The translations under genes and the position numbers were made by a program. The notes under the pieces were generated by a model, which was given only the letters and a program-made list of their open reading frames with translations, had not been told where the DNA came from and searched no databases. A stretch of DNA of 64,000 bases from Paralvinella palmiformis. Lineage: Eukaryota > Annelida > Polychaeta > Terebellida > Alvinellidae. Shown here piece after piece: positions 35,951-48,577 of this stretch; the first letter of the stretch is position 1, and the number at the start of each line of letters is the position of its first letter. The stretch covers positions 47,501 to 111,500 of the forward strand of contig JAODUP010000407.1 of NCBI GenBank assembly GCA_025642065.1. Direction: 5' to 3'.

Positions 35951-36331
35951 TTAATATCGTTTAGTTGTCGTCGAGGCCGGTGAACTACCTCGACCGGCGG
36001 CCTTCATCCTCGATAGATAGGAGATGACGAAGAAAGGATGGGCCTTGATCGGCGGCCTCTCGGGTTGTTGTTCACCATCCGTCTGGCCGCCATATTGGAC
36101 GCAGGGATCTCTTTCGTAATAGTTAATCCGATCGTCGGCGAAAGGTCGACTCCTCGGCTTGATCTTTGTACAGTATATATAGCCGTAGAGTAGACCCAAT
36201 AGAAGGGCGACGCCGCCAAGGATCCCGGCCGTCATGATGAGCTCGGTTCCCGACTCGGTGTCTTCCACGACTGGATGACCTTCGCCGGCGCTACCCAACG
36301 TGGTGCTCACAATATCCATGACGGTCAACAT
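35951..36331 (-). CDS. Small single-pass membrane protein, family member 2 (126 aa)
   Basis: Function unknown. The frame is intact from the ATG at 36331 (a second ATG is codon 5) to a TAA after KRY. Residues 1-30 are acidic and polar. Residues 31-53 form one hydrophobic helix with AGILGG, ending YIYC (Cys54) before KIKPRSR, so the tail should be cytosolic. The tail has DDRINYYER (66-74), CVQYGGQ (77-83), PPIKAHPFF (93-101), SYLSRMK and a Ser/Thr-rich end. It is closest to members 1 and 4. From Cys54 to the His of HPFF is 44 residues, against 43, 44 and 43 in members 1, 3 and 4. The CDS is clearly less AT-rich than the flanking DNA. No signal peptide, no glycosylation sequon in the N-terminus, no catalytic motif. 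Confidence 0.82.
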   Translation of the reverse strand: MLTVMDIVSTTLGSAGEGHPVVEDTESGTELIMTAGILGGVALLLGLLYGYIYCTKIKPRSRPFADDRINYYERDPCVQYGGQTDGEQQPERPPIKAHPFFVISYLSRMKAAGRGSSPASTTTKRY

Positions 36332-36940
36332 TGGAGACGATTATCGCAGTGGAGCGTCGTAGAAGACCATCTTTAATTAGTGAAAGCCTAAGGCTGGCCC
36401 AGAAGATTTTCATTTCGACGCATCCATGATCGACGTTCTACATCTCGAACGCGCTTAACGGTTACAACCAAAATATTCCGTTATCCTTAATCCGTTGATA
36501 TTACACGGACGATGTATCAAGTTGGGGCATCGTATTGGAGCTGTCACCAGGTGCCAAACAGCTCATACGTCTCTATGCTACCGACGACAACAGGCCAACA
36601 GGTGGTGCAAATTGTGTGTCGCAAATTGCCGTAATCTCTGATTCCGAACTAGAGCCTCTAATCAGTGCCTGTCTCCAATAAGTACCACACTGAGTGAGTG
36701 AGGCGAAGACGCTGACGCCAACGAAGATATGGCTATGAACTTAGCGCGCTATTGCCATGATAATGTTGACGGCCCGCATACATCGTGGTATACGGACGTC
36801 ATCTTGCCGACGTATGTGGCCGAGCACCAAACAACATAGGGCTCGTCAATCAATATGCGGCATGGATGGCAAATAAGCGACAACCCGTCGTTGCCTAGCT
36901 CAGGGGGTGGTCGGTTTTGGCAAATCTCCGCCATAAAACT
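36332..36940 (-). promoter_or_regulatory. Presumed 5' flank of family gene 2
   Basis: A ~600 bp higher-complexity patch lies directly upstream of the start codon and ends at a CA/GT-rich tract. No core promoter element could be identified. The short frames inside are not convincing. Confidence 0.3.
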
Positions 36941-37044
36941 GGATACCTAATAATGTACCGACCGCATAGAATACACCTGACATGTGTAGACCGATAGTGG
37001 CCACCAATGATTTAGTCATGTCTGTTTGTGTACAAGTGTGAATT

Positions 37045-37110
37045 GTTGGCCGCGTGTGTGTGTGTGCGTGTGCGCGCGCGCGTGTGTGTGTGTTTGGATG
37101 TGTGTGCGTG
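37045..37110. repeat. (GT)n/(GC)n alternating tract
   Basis: Alternating GTGTGTGC/GCGCGC purine-pyrimidine tract, a sequence type able to form Z-DNA. Confidence 0.85.
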
Positions 37111-37690
37111 TACATAATTATTGGTCTGTGTACGCGTGACCTTGATAACTAAATCAGGTTCATTCGCGGAAGAGCTCTAGCAGAGTTCAGAACCCATGTA
37201 TAACATCATACCTAGAAGATAACAATCAATGACAGCCTAACACTTCTCTACATTGTCTGGTATCTAGGATATCACAGGTGTCAATAATTCTTCATCTCTG
37301 ATTCCACCTTGTAATATATTTTTATACAAAATACACTGAAAATAGAGAGCAGTTTTATTGATGAAGAAATCAACATACGCAATCACTCGCCTTAATCTGC
37401 TCGCACCTTGGCAGTATATGTGATAATTATTTAACCGTGCTGATAAGAATTGATTTTGTTCGATAAGTGCTAGCACATGACTTGTCGTAGTTGTTGTTTA
37501 CGTCATAAAGTGATTCCCTTATGTCGTTGTTGTAGATTTGAACTGCGGCAAAAAGACAACAAATATGTTAACTAAGTTAAGGCGTTCAATTAACCCTTGA
37601 TCAGTTTATAATATACCAATCACACTAACAGCTCATTGTCTGGATATTTCTTTAAAACTCCAAGACTTCAACAACGATAGGAATGTGTGT
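37111..37690. other. No gene seen
   Basis: Unique sequence; nothing interpretable. Confidence 0.5.
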
Positions 37691-37695
37691 GCGCG

Positions 37696-37733
<38 letters not shown>
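37691..37733. repeat. (TG)n microsatellite
   Basis: About 17 TG units after a GCGCGC start. Confidence 0.95.
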
Positions 37734-37734
<1 letters not shown>

Positions 37735-39095
37735 ATCTGAATTGATTTTTCACGTTCGGTGATTTTATCTACTAAAGGTACAAATCGGAAATTGATTGGT
37801 TTAAATTTAATCAATACTTCGCGGTTATATTAATTTTCTGAATAGTAAAAAAAAAGATAAGGGTACTCATGAAGTACGGCAGTGAAGATGGTTAGTCACC
37901 ACTTCTCGAAGCCCACTGACTAATGCACGGTTATTAACTATTTTTGCCCTAATCTGTCTTGTTTCTTAGCAGAGAAAGGTTGGTGAGTGTTACAGCAGAC
38001 TCAGTAAAGAAGCACCCTGTTAGAATCTGAGCACCTTACAAGGATATCAAACTTCCATGTCTCTTCCCTAATCAGAGTTTAGCCAGCAAAGTATCCGTGG
38101 CCTTTATCAGGCAGCCTTGGGTTATCTAAAAGAACCTGCTAACGCAACGCTTTTGTTGACCAAGAGAGACTTGTAACCTAGAACAAGGTGGAATAACTCG
38201 AATTTAATGAAAGTGTAAAGAATAACACAAAGGAATAGTGATAACCCTCTATAAAAAGAAATCTCTTTGCTTCTACTTATTTTCTAACATCCTAAATTTC
38301 ATTTTACATGAGTATTTAGGATTTACAATTTTACGATTCTAAATTGTCACAATTCATTTACTTGTCGTCATCATCATCATCATCAGCAGCAGCATCATTA
38401 TTATCGTCCCTATTCTATCAGTAGCATTTTGACAATTTAAAATTTCCACAATAATAATGACGAAATATACCTGCTATCATAGATATAGGGAAATAATCCA
38501 AATTACTGGAAGGCTGCCATTACGGCTGCACCGAAAGGCAGATTCGAAGGCGGGAAGGAGAATACTGAAATGCTCTGACGTCACATCGGCGCTCTCTAGA
38601 CTGACGCGGAATATAGTTTCTCTTGAGCGTTAATTTCTGAGCCATTTTGAATCATCTTCCTCTTGTCAGGTTCCTTCTGGCTCAAATTGATATGGTTATA
38701 TATCATTCATGACGTGATTTTAATAATTCTTTGCTCACACTTGTTTATATGATTTTGTACGGGCTCTACATACTTCAGGTCAACCGGATACCCTGAAGTG
38801 ACGTCAACATTCAGGAACTTCTAGTATCTGTCAATCTTCAAAATGGTGGCACCCATAGGCCACTAAAAGTCGATTAATCAGCACTTTTAACTGGATTATT
38901 TAATATGTGGGTGATCGTCTACGTGCAATATAGAATATTTCTGTATGTTTGTGTGTAATGTAGAATATTTGTGCCATGATGTTCATTTACTTGTTTACTC
39001 ATTTACTCAAATCCATGAAAAGTAATATCACATTTGTGTACTGAATACAATTAAGATAACCTTGTCATGTTTATCTCGTTCAGCATTAGCGCTGG
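37734..39095. other. No gene seen
   Basis: Contains an (ATC)n/(AGC)n run at 38367-38405. No exon recognised. Confidence 0.5.
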
Positions 39096-39240
39096 TCACA
39101 CGCATACCTGGCACGTATGGCCGAGTGGCGAAACTCTGGGGGAGCATATTTAACAAACACAGGTATGATCAGGATACGAACCCACAACATGGAACTTTGA
39201 AGCCTAGCGCTCTAACAACTGCACCGTCTGTACACCCACT
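39096..39240 (-). mobile_element. Possible tRNA-derived SINE on the minus strand
   Basis: The reverse complement reads GCAGTTGTTAGAGCGCTAGG (box A-like) and, about 35 bp on, GGGTTCGTATCC (box B-like), the spacing of a tRNA gene. The acceptor stem is not convincing, and no second copy of the body was found here. An old tRNA-related SINE is more likely than a working tRNA gene. Confidence 0.4.
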
Positions 39241-40373
39241 CCACCCGAAGATGATTAATATATTCAATCAGAAGAACAATATGACATGGCTTAGTACGGG
39301 AAGGTTGCGTCGGTATTGCGTGAGAGTCAATCGTTATCAGACCACAATGTCTGATTTAAATGGTTAAACACCGACCAGCTATCAGGTGCTAACTATTGGA
39401 AATAGTTCGACAACCGATGATAAAATAGCCGATATATATCAAGTGATAAAGCAGTCTGTGATTATATACGATATCACTAACCAAACGTTCACTTGATGCT
39501 CCGAAATATATAATGCTAACAGCGACTAGAGACCTACCTATCTCATATAATTTTATCGATTGCAGTTAATTCTGCGGCTGTTGTGTTCCGATTCCGTACC
39601 TTGAGCCAAGAGACAGCGTACCTGTGCTGCGGATGGACTCGAATGATATATGGGAGGTCACGATCCTAGAAATATGTACAATATAAGGTGTGCCAGATAG
39701 CATAATCCAACGACAATCCACTTACCATTGGTAAACGAAACACGGCATGGGGGGTTGACTTTTTCGAGTCTCTAATCAAAATTAGTTTTAATAATAAGTT
39801 ATCCACATGTTATGACGTCTGTACCGAACACCTCCATTATGGAAAAACACCTTTATTAAAAAAAACATTATATTATTTATATACTTATTAAACTTGTTAC
39901 TGCGGTGGAAATTAATAAATGTAATCGAGCCGTTACCATCGCTCAGATTCCTGACGAACGGTTCTTGCCATACACCAACCTAATCATGATAAGGCATTGT
40001 CATATTTTCCAAACGTGATATACATTTATAAGGTGAAAATTGGTTAACCCTGACATGAACCTGTTTTGTGCAAGGTATTGTATAGTTCAATCTCTAGACA
40101 GCGCTCGTCAAGATGACGGCTTTATTATACTTCGGTGTGTAACCAAAAGGTATAACAATCATAATTGATAGCATCAATATACCTACGAGACAATCACGAT
40201 TATCGCTTACTAGACAGTACTCAATATTGATAAATTTACCAATATATAACCACTCGGTAGAGATGTGTGAAATAAGGTCTTTTATTTCTAATTTTAAGCT
40301 TCAAATGTTATTTATTCCATACTTAGTTATGCACATTTATTGGCGCGCTCGAGTGTGTGTGTTTGTGTATCTG
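39241..40373. other. No gene seen
   Basis: Unique sequence; no recognisable exon or repeat. Confidence 0.5.
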
Positions 40374-40435
<62 letters not shown>

Positions 40436-40480
40436 GTATGTATATGTATGTTTTGTGTGTGTGTGTGTGGGGGGGGGTGT
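40374..40480. repeat. (TA)n followed by GTATAT and (GT)n/G-run
   Basis: About 27 TA units, then ATGTATGT variants, GT repeats and a G8 run. Confidence 0.95.
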
Positions 40481-40890
40481 GTTTACTTCCGTTTCTGTGT
40501 CTGATCAAATCGTTGTCAGTATATACGTGTGTCTATACAGGTTTTCCAGGGATTAAAATAGTCTTCCTAGAAGAGGAAAGTATAATAAAAACACAATACA
40601 TTATTATATTTATACAAACAACGTGCTTATACTTTAATTCCTAAATGCCCATCGAGCCATTTTGAATGTTTTAGAAAAAGAAGATTAACATAGACACACA
40701 GATATCTTCATATTAGCAATAGGCCTCACTGATATGCTTTTATATGATAGCACGATGTCATAATCCAAAGTGCAATAACCACAATAAGCGGCTTACAACA
40801 TGTAAGTAGGTCATCATACAGCGTAGCAATCTTACACGCCGACTGATAGCCGAAGAGACACTAAAATAACGCAACAGTGTCAAGAAATCT
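40481..40890. other. Downstream flank of family gene 3; no gene seen
   Basis: Probably includes its 3' untranslated region. Confidence 0.4.
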
Positions 40891-41199
40891 TCAATATCTG
40901 GTACTAGATCCCGTTGATGGTTGGTTGTCATGGCGATCGGTGGTATTCCTCGAAGCGGCGAAGAAGGGGTGGATTTTCTTCTGAGTTCTGTGAAACTGAT
41001 TGCCATCTACCTGGCCGACTCTATAATGGTCACTACCATCTCTTTGATAGTAGTTGCATCTGTCGTCGGGATAAAGCCGATGACGGCGTTTCATCGACGA
41101 ACAATAGACATAGGCGTACATGAGACTGAGGAGAAAGGCCACTGCTCCGAGTACCGCTGCCGCTAATAGTAGTATATCCCGGGGTGAATTGAGGTCCAT
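40891..41199 (-). CDS. Small single-pass membrane protein, family member 3, divergent (102 aa)
   Basis: Function unknown. The ATG at 41199 is the likely start, because an in-frame TGA lies five codons upstream. The N-terminus is only about eight residues (MDLNSPRD), so the helix (9-32, with AVLGAVAFLL and YVYC, Cys33) starts almost at once. MKRRHR then marks the cytosolic side. DDRCNYYQR (45-53) and KKIHPFF (74-80) are kept, and the distance Cys33 to His77 is 44 residues as in the other members. The CxQYGGQ box is replaced by DHYRVGQ, and the tail ends SSTRY. Conserved motifs in spite of strong divergence suggest an older or specialised paralogue rather than a pseudogene; no frame break is present. 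Confidence 0.68.
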   Translation of the reverse strand: MDLNSPRDILLLAAAVLGAVAFLLSLMYAYVYCSSMKRRHRLYPDDRCNYYQRDGSDHYRVGQVDGNQFHRTQKKIHPFFAASRNTTDRHDNQPSTGSSTRY

Positions 41200-41971
<772 letters not shown>

Positions 41972-42359
41972 TTTATCCGTCAAATGCCTGCAATAATATC
42001 AGTCCGTGTGCGTGTTGTTATACCGCTTAATATTTACGCTGTTGTGCTTGAAATGGGTCGTATTTGCATTATTATTGTCGATGTTTCAAAGACCGCCCTC
42101 CACACATTAGGACGGATCGAGCCAGAAGAAGAAAACAGATATTTATCCGGATTACAAATTGCGTTCATGTGTTGATTGACCTGGACGGGAAATCTTCAAC
42201 TAATAGAGTAACTGGCAGTTGCCGGTCATAGGTTATCCGCTACAATTACCGCTATGAATCGTTTTCGACCGACTCCCCGTAAATATGCAAATCACATCGG
42301 TACTGTACTCATCCCAACGGGATGTCACGTGATATACATACAACCGCGAGAGAAATTCA

Positions 42360-42469
42360 TCGGGATGGCTTCTCCAGAGGATGAAGAAGAGAGTCGGCAT
42401 GCGACAGACAGGGCTAAGAAGAACACGGGATTAGTCTTAGTTGTAGACGGAAAATGGATTTCGTGATGG
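42360..42469 (+). other. Short open frame faintly like the N-terminus of the membrane-protein family
   Basis: Frame MASPEDEEESRHATDRAKK then NTGLVLVVDG, ending TGA at 42464-42466, with a donor-like GTAAGT four bases later. Compared with member 1 (EEYRHTTSG...NSAGFVLLVVAG) the order E-E-x-R-H-x-T ... N-S/T-x-G-x-V-L-x-V is shared. Nothing like the rest of the helix or tail follows. It may be a relic or coincidence. Confidence 0.2.
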
Positions 42470-43345
42470 TAAGTTGTCAGACCACGGCCTAATACGGATA
42501 ACGTCGAATTGGATCACGACCGTCGCTGACGTCTGAAGTAATACGAACAAACAGCGGCAAACCGGATTAGAAGTGTCGCCACTTAATATCGTCCAAAAAT
42601 GGTCAGCGAATATAATGAAGATGAAGATAAGACTTTAAACTGCGCACTGAAGCTATTTGATAACAAAGATAAACAAGACTCCGAATACGTAAGACTAGAA
42701 TTAAACTGTTTATTGTCTTCTAGTTTTACGAAGTTAGCATTCTTAGATTGCTATTTTGTATATTATTATTCGCTGTGAGGTGAATGTTGTTTTCGTGGCG
42801 ATTAATATTTATTGTTCTATATTGTTCTTGTTTATTTGGTTGATAACGAAATAATAATATTCATTTAATAATGAACGTTTTCTTAAGTTCAATTCTCTAT
42901 CTATCTATCTATCTATCTATGCTCGTTATGCATAAAGCGCTCACGCACACAAACAAACACACACACACACACACACAGGTGTTTGTACATATACAGGTTA
43001 CAAGGTGTGATATAAATATTAAAATGCCATCCGATATTATATTAACTCTGACACAGATGTAAGACTCTGGTTCAATAACTTATTCGTCAAAAGATATTAA
43101 CTATTATATAATAGATCTCCACCGCCTTATTATGGAGCGCCCCATTGACCTGCATGACCTTGATCGGAAGCTTACATGCTTCCTCAAAGAGTGATAGGAT
43201 ATTGATATTACGTAGATAGTCAACTAAAAAGAACTGTTATATTCTCAGAAACCGTGGAGCTGGTTTTCTAAATAATTGTATCCGTTACGAATTACGACAG
43301 TCTGCATATTAACGTGGTTTCGTCACCAAAACAGTCTTAATTGTT
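42470..43345. other. No gene seen; small CTAT and CA microsatellites
   Basis: (CTAT)n at 42897-42920 and (CA)n at 42949-42977. The rest is AT-rich and uninterpreted. Confidence 0.55.
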
Positions 43346-43820
43346 GTGAAAAATAATATTATGATGGTAATTCATCACCGTATGCTAGTACTATTTTACT
43401 ATCTGATCTTATCAGTTTTAAATGATACATTTGCCTGTAGTTTGAAATATTTTTCACGTATTGACGACATTTCTCCAAGAACGTGTCTGTTCATGGCATA
43501 TTGTCTTATCCCGTATACTTGCTATCCGATGTATCACCATTTGATTTTAAAATTAAATCTAGTATTAAATATCTTTTATATTTCGATGACACAACTGTTA
43601 TGTGTATCGCTGGATTTTGATCAAACAAAGAGAATCTATTTGACATATCTACATTATATCAAATTATTATACCCGTCAATTATTTTTCCATTAGCCCTAA
43701 TTAGTCAATGAAACTAAAATATTTTTTTATTTTTTATTGTCTAGAAAAATACCCGCAATAGTGGTCCTTAACTTCCCTGCATCTTTTAAAGATTTTAATA
43801 AAAAGTCATTCACCCAATCA

Positions 43821-43823
<3 letters not shown>

Positions 43824-43911
<88 letters not shown>
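43824..43911. repeat. (TA)n microsatellite, ~44 units
   Basis: One of the longest pure TA tracts in the window, 88 bp without interruption. Confidence 0.97.
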
Positions 43912-43914
<3 letters not shown>

Positions 43915-44540
43915 GAACGGATTAATCACATATTTACAACTTATTGATTTTCAGTTACTTTTTGAGCAAAAATCTCTGACTCATTAAGGTAATGTTTAAT
44001 TATCAACTAGAAAATAGCATAATTAAATGACTACTAATATGATTACTAATAGTCGATAGCAGTGATTTCAGATAATACGAATTGAATGAGATCATTTCAT
44101 TTTGTAGAACATATTATATAATATAAAACAGAACGTTTTATAAACACCTTAACTCAACATATACAGAATTAAAACACGCATTCATTTGGTTCTGTGTAAT
44201 GCAAACTATTTTATCAGTCATGACATTTTTTTAATTAGGTGTGCATGTATAGGACATATTAAATTTACAGTCAGATTGTCTCAGGAAATAGTTTTTGATT
44301 TGGGAATTAATGAATCTCAGATAAAACCCGGCGTATTGATGATGTTAAAATCAGATCATTCAAGAAGAAATAATATGCACATATACTATATTTCTCAATG
44401 CTGTATATTTAATATAATGTTTGTCCAATTTTGACATGACTTAGTTATGTGCGATATCTTGGTATTATAATTCAATACATTTGGGTTAGTATTTCATATC
44501 ATTACACTTATATTGATCATGTTAATTGATTGTTGTACAG
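43912..44540. other. No gene seen
   Basis: AT-rich sequence upstream of the retrotransposon remnant. The 82-codon frame at 44186-44434 is not recognised. Confidence 0.45.
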
Positions 44541-45435
44541 TTTTGACAACTAAGTGACGAAGATGGGATGATATTCCTAACAACCAGACTCTCCCTGTAC
44601 TATCATTTGCAGACGATCCTACAATCAGTGAATCATCAGCCAGTGTACAATCCTTTTATACTAGAATGAACACTGAACTTATTGGGATCTGTCAACGGTT
44701 CAGATCAAATAAACTTTGCCTAAATGCATTAAAACAAAATACATCATATCACCACCTGTTTAGACACATTATAATTAATGGGCAGACCATCGAAAGGATC
44801 AGTAATAATAGTTCAGGTAAAGGTTTATAATTTTTGGGAGTACATATAGACGAATTTATCTCATGAAAGTTTCATGTTGACCACATATGCAAGAAAATAT
44901 CTAGAGCGAATTATTTGCTGAGAAAGATAACTAATATCCTCACTAAGTCAATTACGTTAACACTATATCACACATTAGTGCAGTTTCACATTAATTATAG
45001 CATTCAAATCTGGGCAGGATCAATAAGCTACAAAAGAAATTCCTTCGTATTTTACACAGGAAATGTTATCTGGCGCACACTGACCCACTGTTTAAAGAAA
45101 GCATGATTCTAAAGCCAGATGGTCTTTATCGTGTTAATTGAATAGTTTTCATACATAAACTTAAAATGAATAAGCTTCAAAATTCTTTCAGAGAACTCAA
45201 CTATTTCGACAAGTTCGAACGTCTAATGCGAAGATTCTCCAGAAGACGGTTTTCCGAAAATGTACCTTTGCATAAATTTCCAAAAATATGGAATCAAATG
45301 AATTAAAGATATCGAGCCATCAAACTCGTTAATATACCAAAGAAATAATTCTGAACCCATCTTCTGAATCAATATGCCAGAAATGTTACTTGTTGTAACA
45401 CTAGATCTCGCCACTTCTTCGGTAATGTACTAATA
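44541..45435 (+). pseudogene. Decayed non-LTR retrotransposon: RT palm domain to C-terminus
   Basis: From about 44565 one frame with two stops reads LPVLSFADDPTIS (the FADD catalytic box), NKLCLNALKQ, FLGVHIDEF, KKISRANYLLRKITNILTKS and LYHTLVQFHINYSIQIWAGS. A one-base shift near 45030 leads to KLQKKFLRILHRKCYLAHTD, ESMILKPDGLYRVN, FIHKLKMNKL, FPKIWNQMN and NTRSRHFF, ending at a TAA at about 45440. This is the standard order of a Jockey/CR1/RTE-type ORF2 from motif C to the C-terminus. The fingers domain and endonuclease are absent. At least five stops and one frameshift make it inactive. Confidence 0.9.
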
Positions 45436-45795
45436 AATTAATAGTTGTTGTTGCTTTACGTTAATGGCTGAATATGAATTTTCTGACGTGTATTCTCTCT
45501 ATACTGAATGTATTGTATAACTATTTAAGTTATTTTACTCGGGAACCACTCGGACCTCCGTCTCAAAACCAGCTCCAACATTGATATATTCTGTTTATTT
45601 CAATTTGTTTATAGTGGATGCTGGAAGACGACTATAGGGTCAAGCATCTTCTGCGGTATACTTAAGGATGAAATTATTACCTGTTCAACTATATTTGCTA
45701 TGGCATGCTGAAAATAAATTCTTTGATAGAAGTCGAATTGTTTGCATAGAGAGATATCATCAGCTTATCCAGCTTTAATTAAATTGAATTGAATA
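45436..45795 (+). mobile_element. Possible 3' untranslated region of the retrotransposon remnant
   Basis: Follows the ORF2 remnant without break and ends near TTAAATTGAATTGAATAG (about 45778), a short-repeat tail of the kind many RTE/CR1-like elements have. An AATAAA lies at about 45714. Confidence 0.4.
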
Positions 45796-48577
45796 GGTAG
45801 CATTGCAGGAAAACTTGCAGGAAAAGATAACCTTTTTATAATGAAAGGCAATTTCAGAAATCATAAAAAGATCATTTGTTTCCTCTAATGTTGTTCGCTT
45901 AGATATTGAATGTTTTTTATCTAAATAAAAATGAAATAAATGGTTTTAATAAATCATTTCTCTAAAACAGACCTTGGCTGTAAACCCCGGGGCTCAGCCA
46001 CAATCTGTTTCCAATTAAGCTGTGCACCTCCTAAGGACAGAGTTGTTTTATTTAAATCATAGGCTTAAATCATAATTTATGTCACTACTAAAAATTAAAA
46101 GATCCAACTTTAAATATTTTTAATTTGTATTCTGTTTTGTTAATGTTTTGTGACAAATTTAATTTTTATTACTATTGCATTTATTTTTATTGACTATTTT
46201 GTAAGCATGCATTTACCATTAACTTCCAGTACTAAATATGAAATATTACTTTAAATCAATTGTTATTTATGCTAGATAATTATTTTTACATATATTTATA
46301 ATTAAATAACAACTAGATTTCAACATCATGCTGTCATACGGATCAGTGATAATTCGCCAAATATATGGCTGATGTGATCTTGGGCGATCAATACAAGAGA
46401 AGGCGTCAAGGGAAGCCATGGTAAACTGAATGAATTTGGAGATGATCTGCTAAGTGAAGTCACATTGCTTCTATGGATTCAGCGGATCAATTAGTTAAAA
46501 TTAAGCAATATCAAATATCAAAGAAAGTATAGGCTATTAACAACAAAGAACACGCAGTTGACTACCCGAAGCGAATGAAGCCCATCGCCGTAGATTTTGG
46601 CAAAGTTCAAAGGGACATTTTCAAAATCAGGGATGCTGTTAAAGTTTGGTTAGAACTGTCAGGTGACACGGAGACATCAAAATAACTGAACGTTGCAAGT
46701 AACTTGTAAACGTTCTCCAAACGAGCATTAACTGATATACGCTACCTCCATATTAGCATCGATCTCTGTTACATAGGAAAAAGGCTGAAATTGTGGTGAC
46801 ATTGTGGTGACATTGATGGTGCTTTAGAATGATGTAGTCATGGCTAGTAAAAGTGGCCCATTCAATCGATCCATTTTCAGCCGTAAGCTAATTCATTCAG
46901 TGTCTAATGCCGGCCCTAACTAATAGTATGTGCTATATATAAATGAAAGAAGAATTTAGTCCAGTTAGTGGAAAGTGTCTAATTTGCTAATTGTAGAGAA
47001 TTTGCTTTGGAAGAAGCAGTGATGTTACATTTGTAATCCCTAAAACACGAATAACAGAAGCTTTGTTTAGTTAATAGTAACAATTTTAAGTACATATATA
47101 TTTAGAGAAATCTTGTTTGTATGGCTTGTATGTATGTGTACTTTGTTTTCAAAATTCTTTTTTATCTATATACAATCTGTATATACCCTCACAACGTTAA
47201 CACACTTTGGTAAAGAAGCTTCAATGAACTTGCTTAAGCGCAACTTATTTGTTCTCTTGGTTATGCAAATCTTAATAATATAAGTAAGTAAACATGAGCA
47301 ACAACTACCAGAAAACATAATTAAAGATAATTAACAAGCAACCTGTCGAACTTAATACTGAAAATAGCATTGCGGTGCCTAAATAGATATTTTAAAATCT
47401 TATAAACTTTAGTTAATACACATTTAAACAATATATAAATCCATGTTTAAGTAAGACATTTATAACTTACAATCAAACATACTATCTGGTATAAGTTTTA
47501 CATTGATGAGACCTTATTAAATCTAGGACCACGAAAAATTGAGTGTTGGCACTGTACAAGGCACAGATACAATCTAACTAGTTAAATATTACAAAAAAAT
47601 GCACTTAAATCTAAGTATTTTCGTAGTTAAATGTTACAAAAAGCTACATTTATCTTGAGAACATCACATTTTAATCATTTGTTTGTTTGGGTGGGGGGGA
47701 TATAGATTTATTTGAATAACTGTATAATTCGATATAACATTAATTTTATATCTGCATTATGAATTACTAGATATATTCTGTACAAGAAATAAGCCAAAAT
47801 CTATAATATAGCATGCTATTTTTATAAAATCGTGAAAAGTCACATAAAATGGTATTCTTCCTCAGCTTGCATTTTCAGCATATTTGCACTTTTCCTTAAA
47901 CCAACCTGCAGCATTACATTAGGAGGTATTCAGGAACGTCATAAGAGAGCAAAAAATCTTTAGTTCAGCCACCAACTGAAATTTGTTATAAATACCCTAA
48001 GTTACATCGAGGTACAGTGGCTATCAAATAGACTGGTCTTGAATAAACACTAAAATCAGTGTTGTATTAAAACAGTTACTACCCATTTTGCTTACATACT
48101 GAAATTGATCAAGTAATGTATGTATCACTTGAAAGAAATACTCAGGTAATCCACATATCTGAAACTTTCAGATACATTTTGTATTTTAAAAAGCCGAGGA
48201 CAAAGACGTTGTATTGGGAGCCACATATATTGTGATTTGAATGTTTATTTATCTCACCTTCCCTTAAACAAATGTGTAATGAAGGTGAGAAAAGATATGG
48301 TGGTCTATACCGTCACCTAAATGGTGGCGTCAAGAGAATGGTTTCACAATCGCCCATTTTCCTCGGTAACAGGTCAATTCGTAACATCACCGGTTCAAAT
48401 TATTCGAATTCATCGCAAGTGATAGGGCCCGTATCTGATCAACAAGTATCCATATTGTATGTTAATTCTTTCTGTGCGACTAAATAAACATTAGCAAATA
48501 TAGCAGTGATTAACCACAACGATATTCCAATAACAGGCAAATACTGACAAAGACAGTAAGCGTGAAACCAATTTATT
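45796..48577. other. AT-rich stretch; no firm gene
   Basis: The only coding-like piece is an open run of about 45 codons near 46549-46683 on the plus strand, with EHAVDYPKRMKPIAVDFGKV followed by RDIFKIRDAVKVWLELSG. It starts without an ATG, matches no family I can name and may be part of a decayed element. Confidence 0.45.

Noticed and set aside
39096..39240. Possible functional tRNA gene on the minus strand
   Set aside because: Box A and B spacing fits, but no convincing acceptor stem or anticodon loop could be drawn; treated as an old SINE head.
43346..43711. 121-codon plus frame rich in Leu, Ile and Tyr
   Set aside because: Composition follows the AT-rich background; no motif, no signal of codon constraint, no neighbour support.
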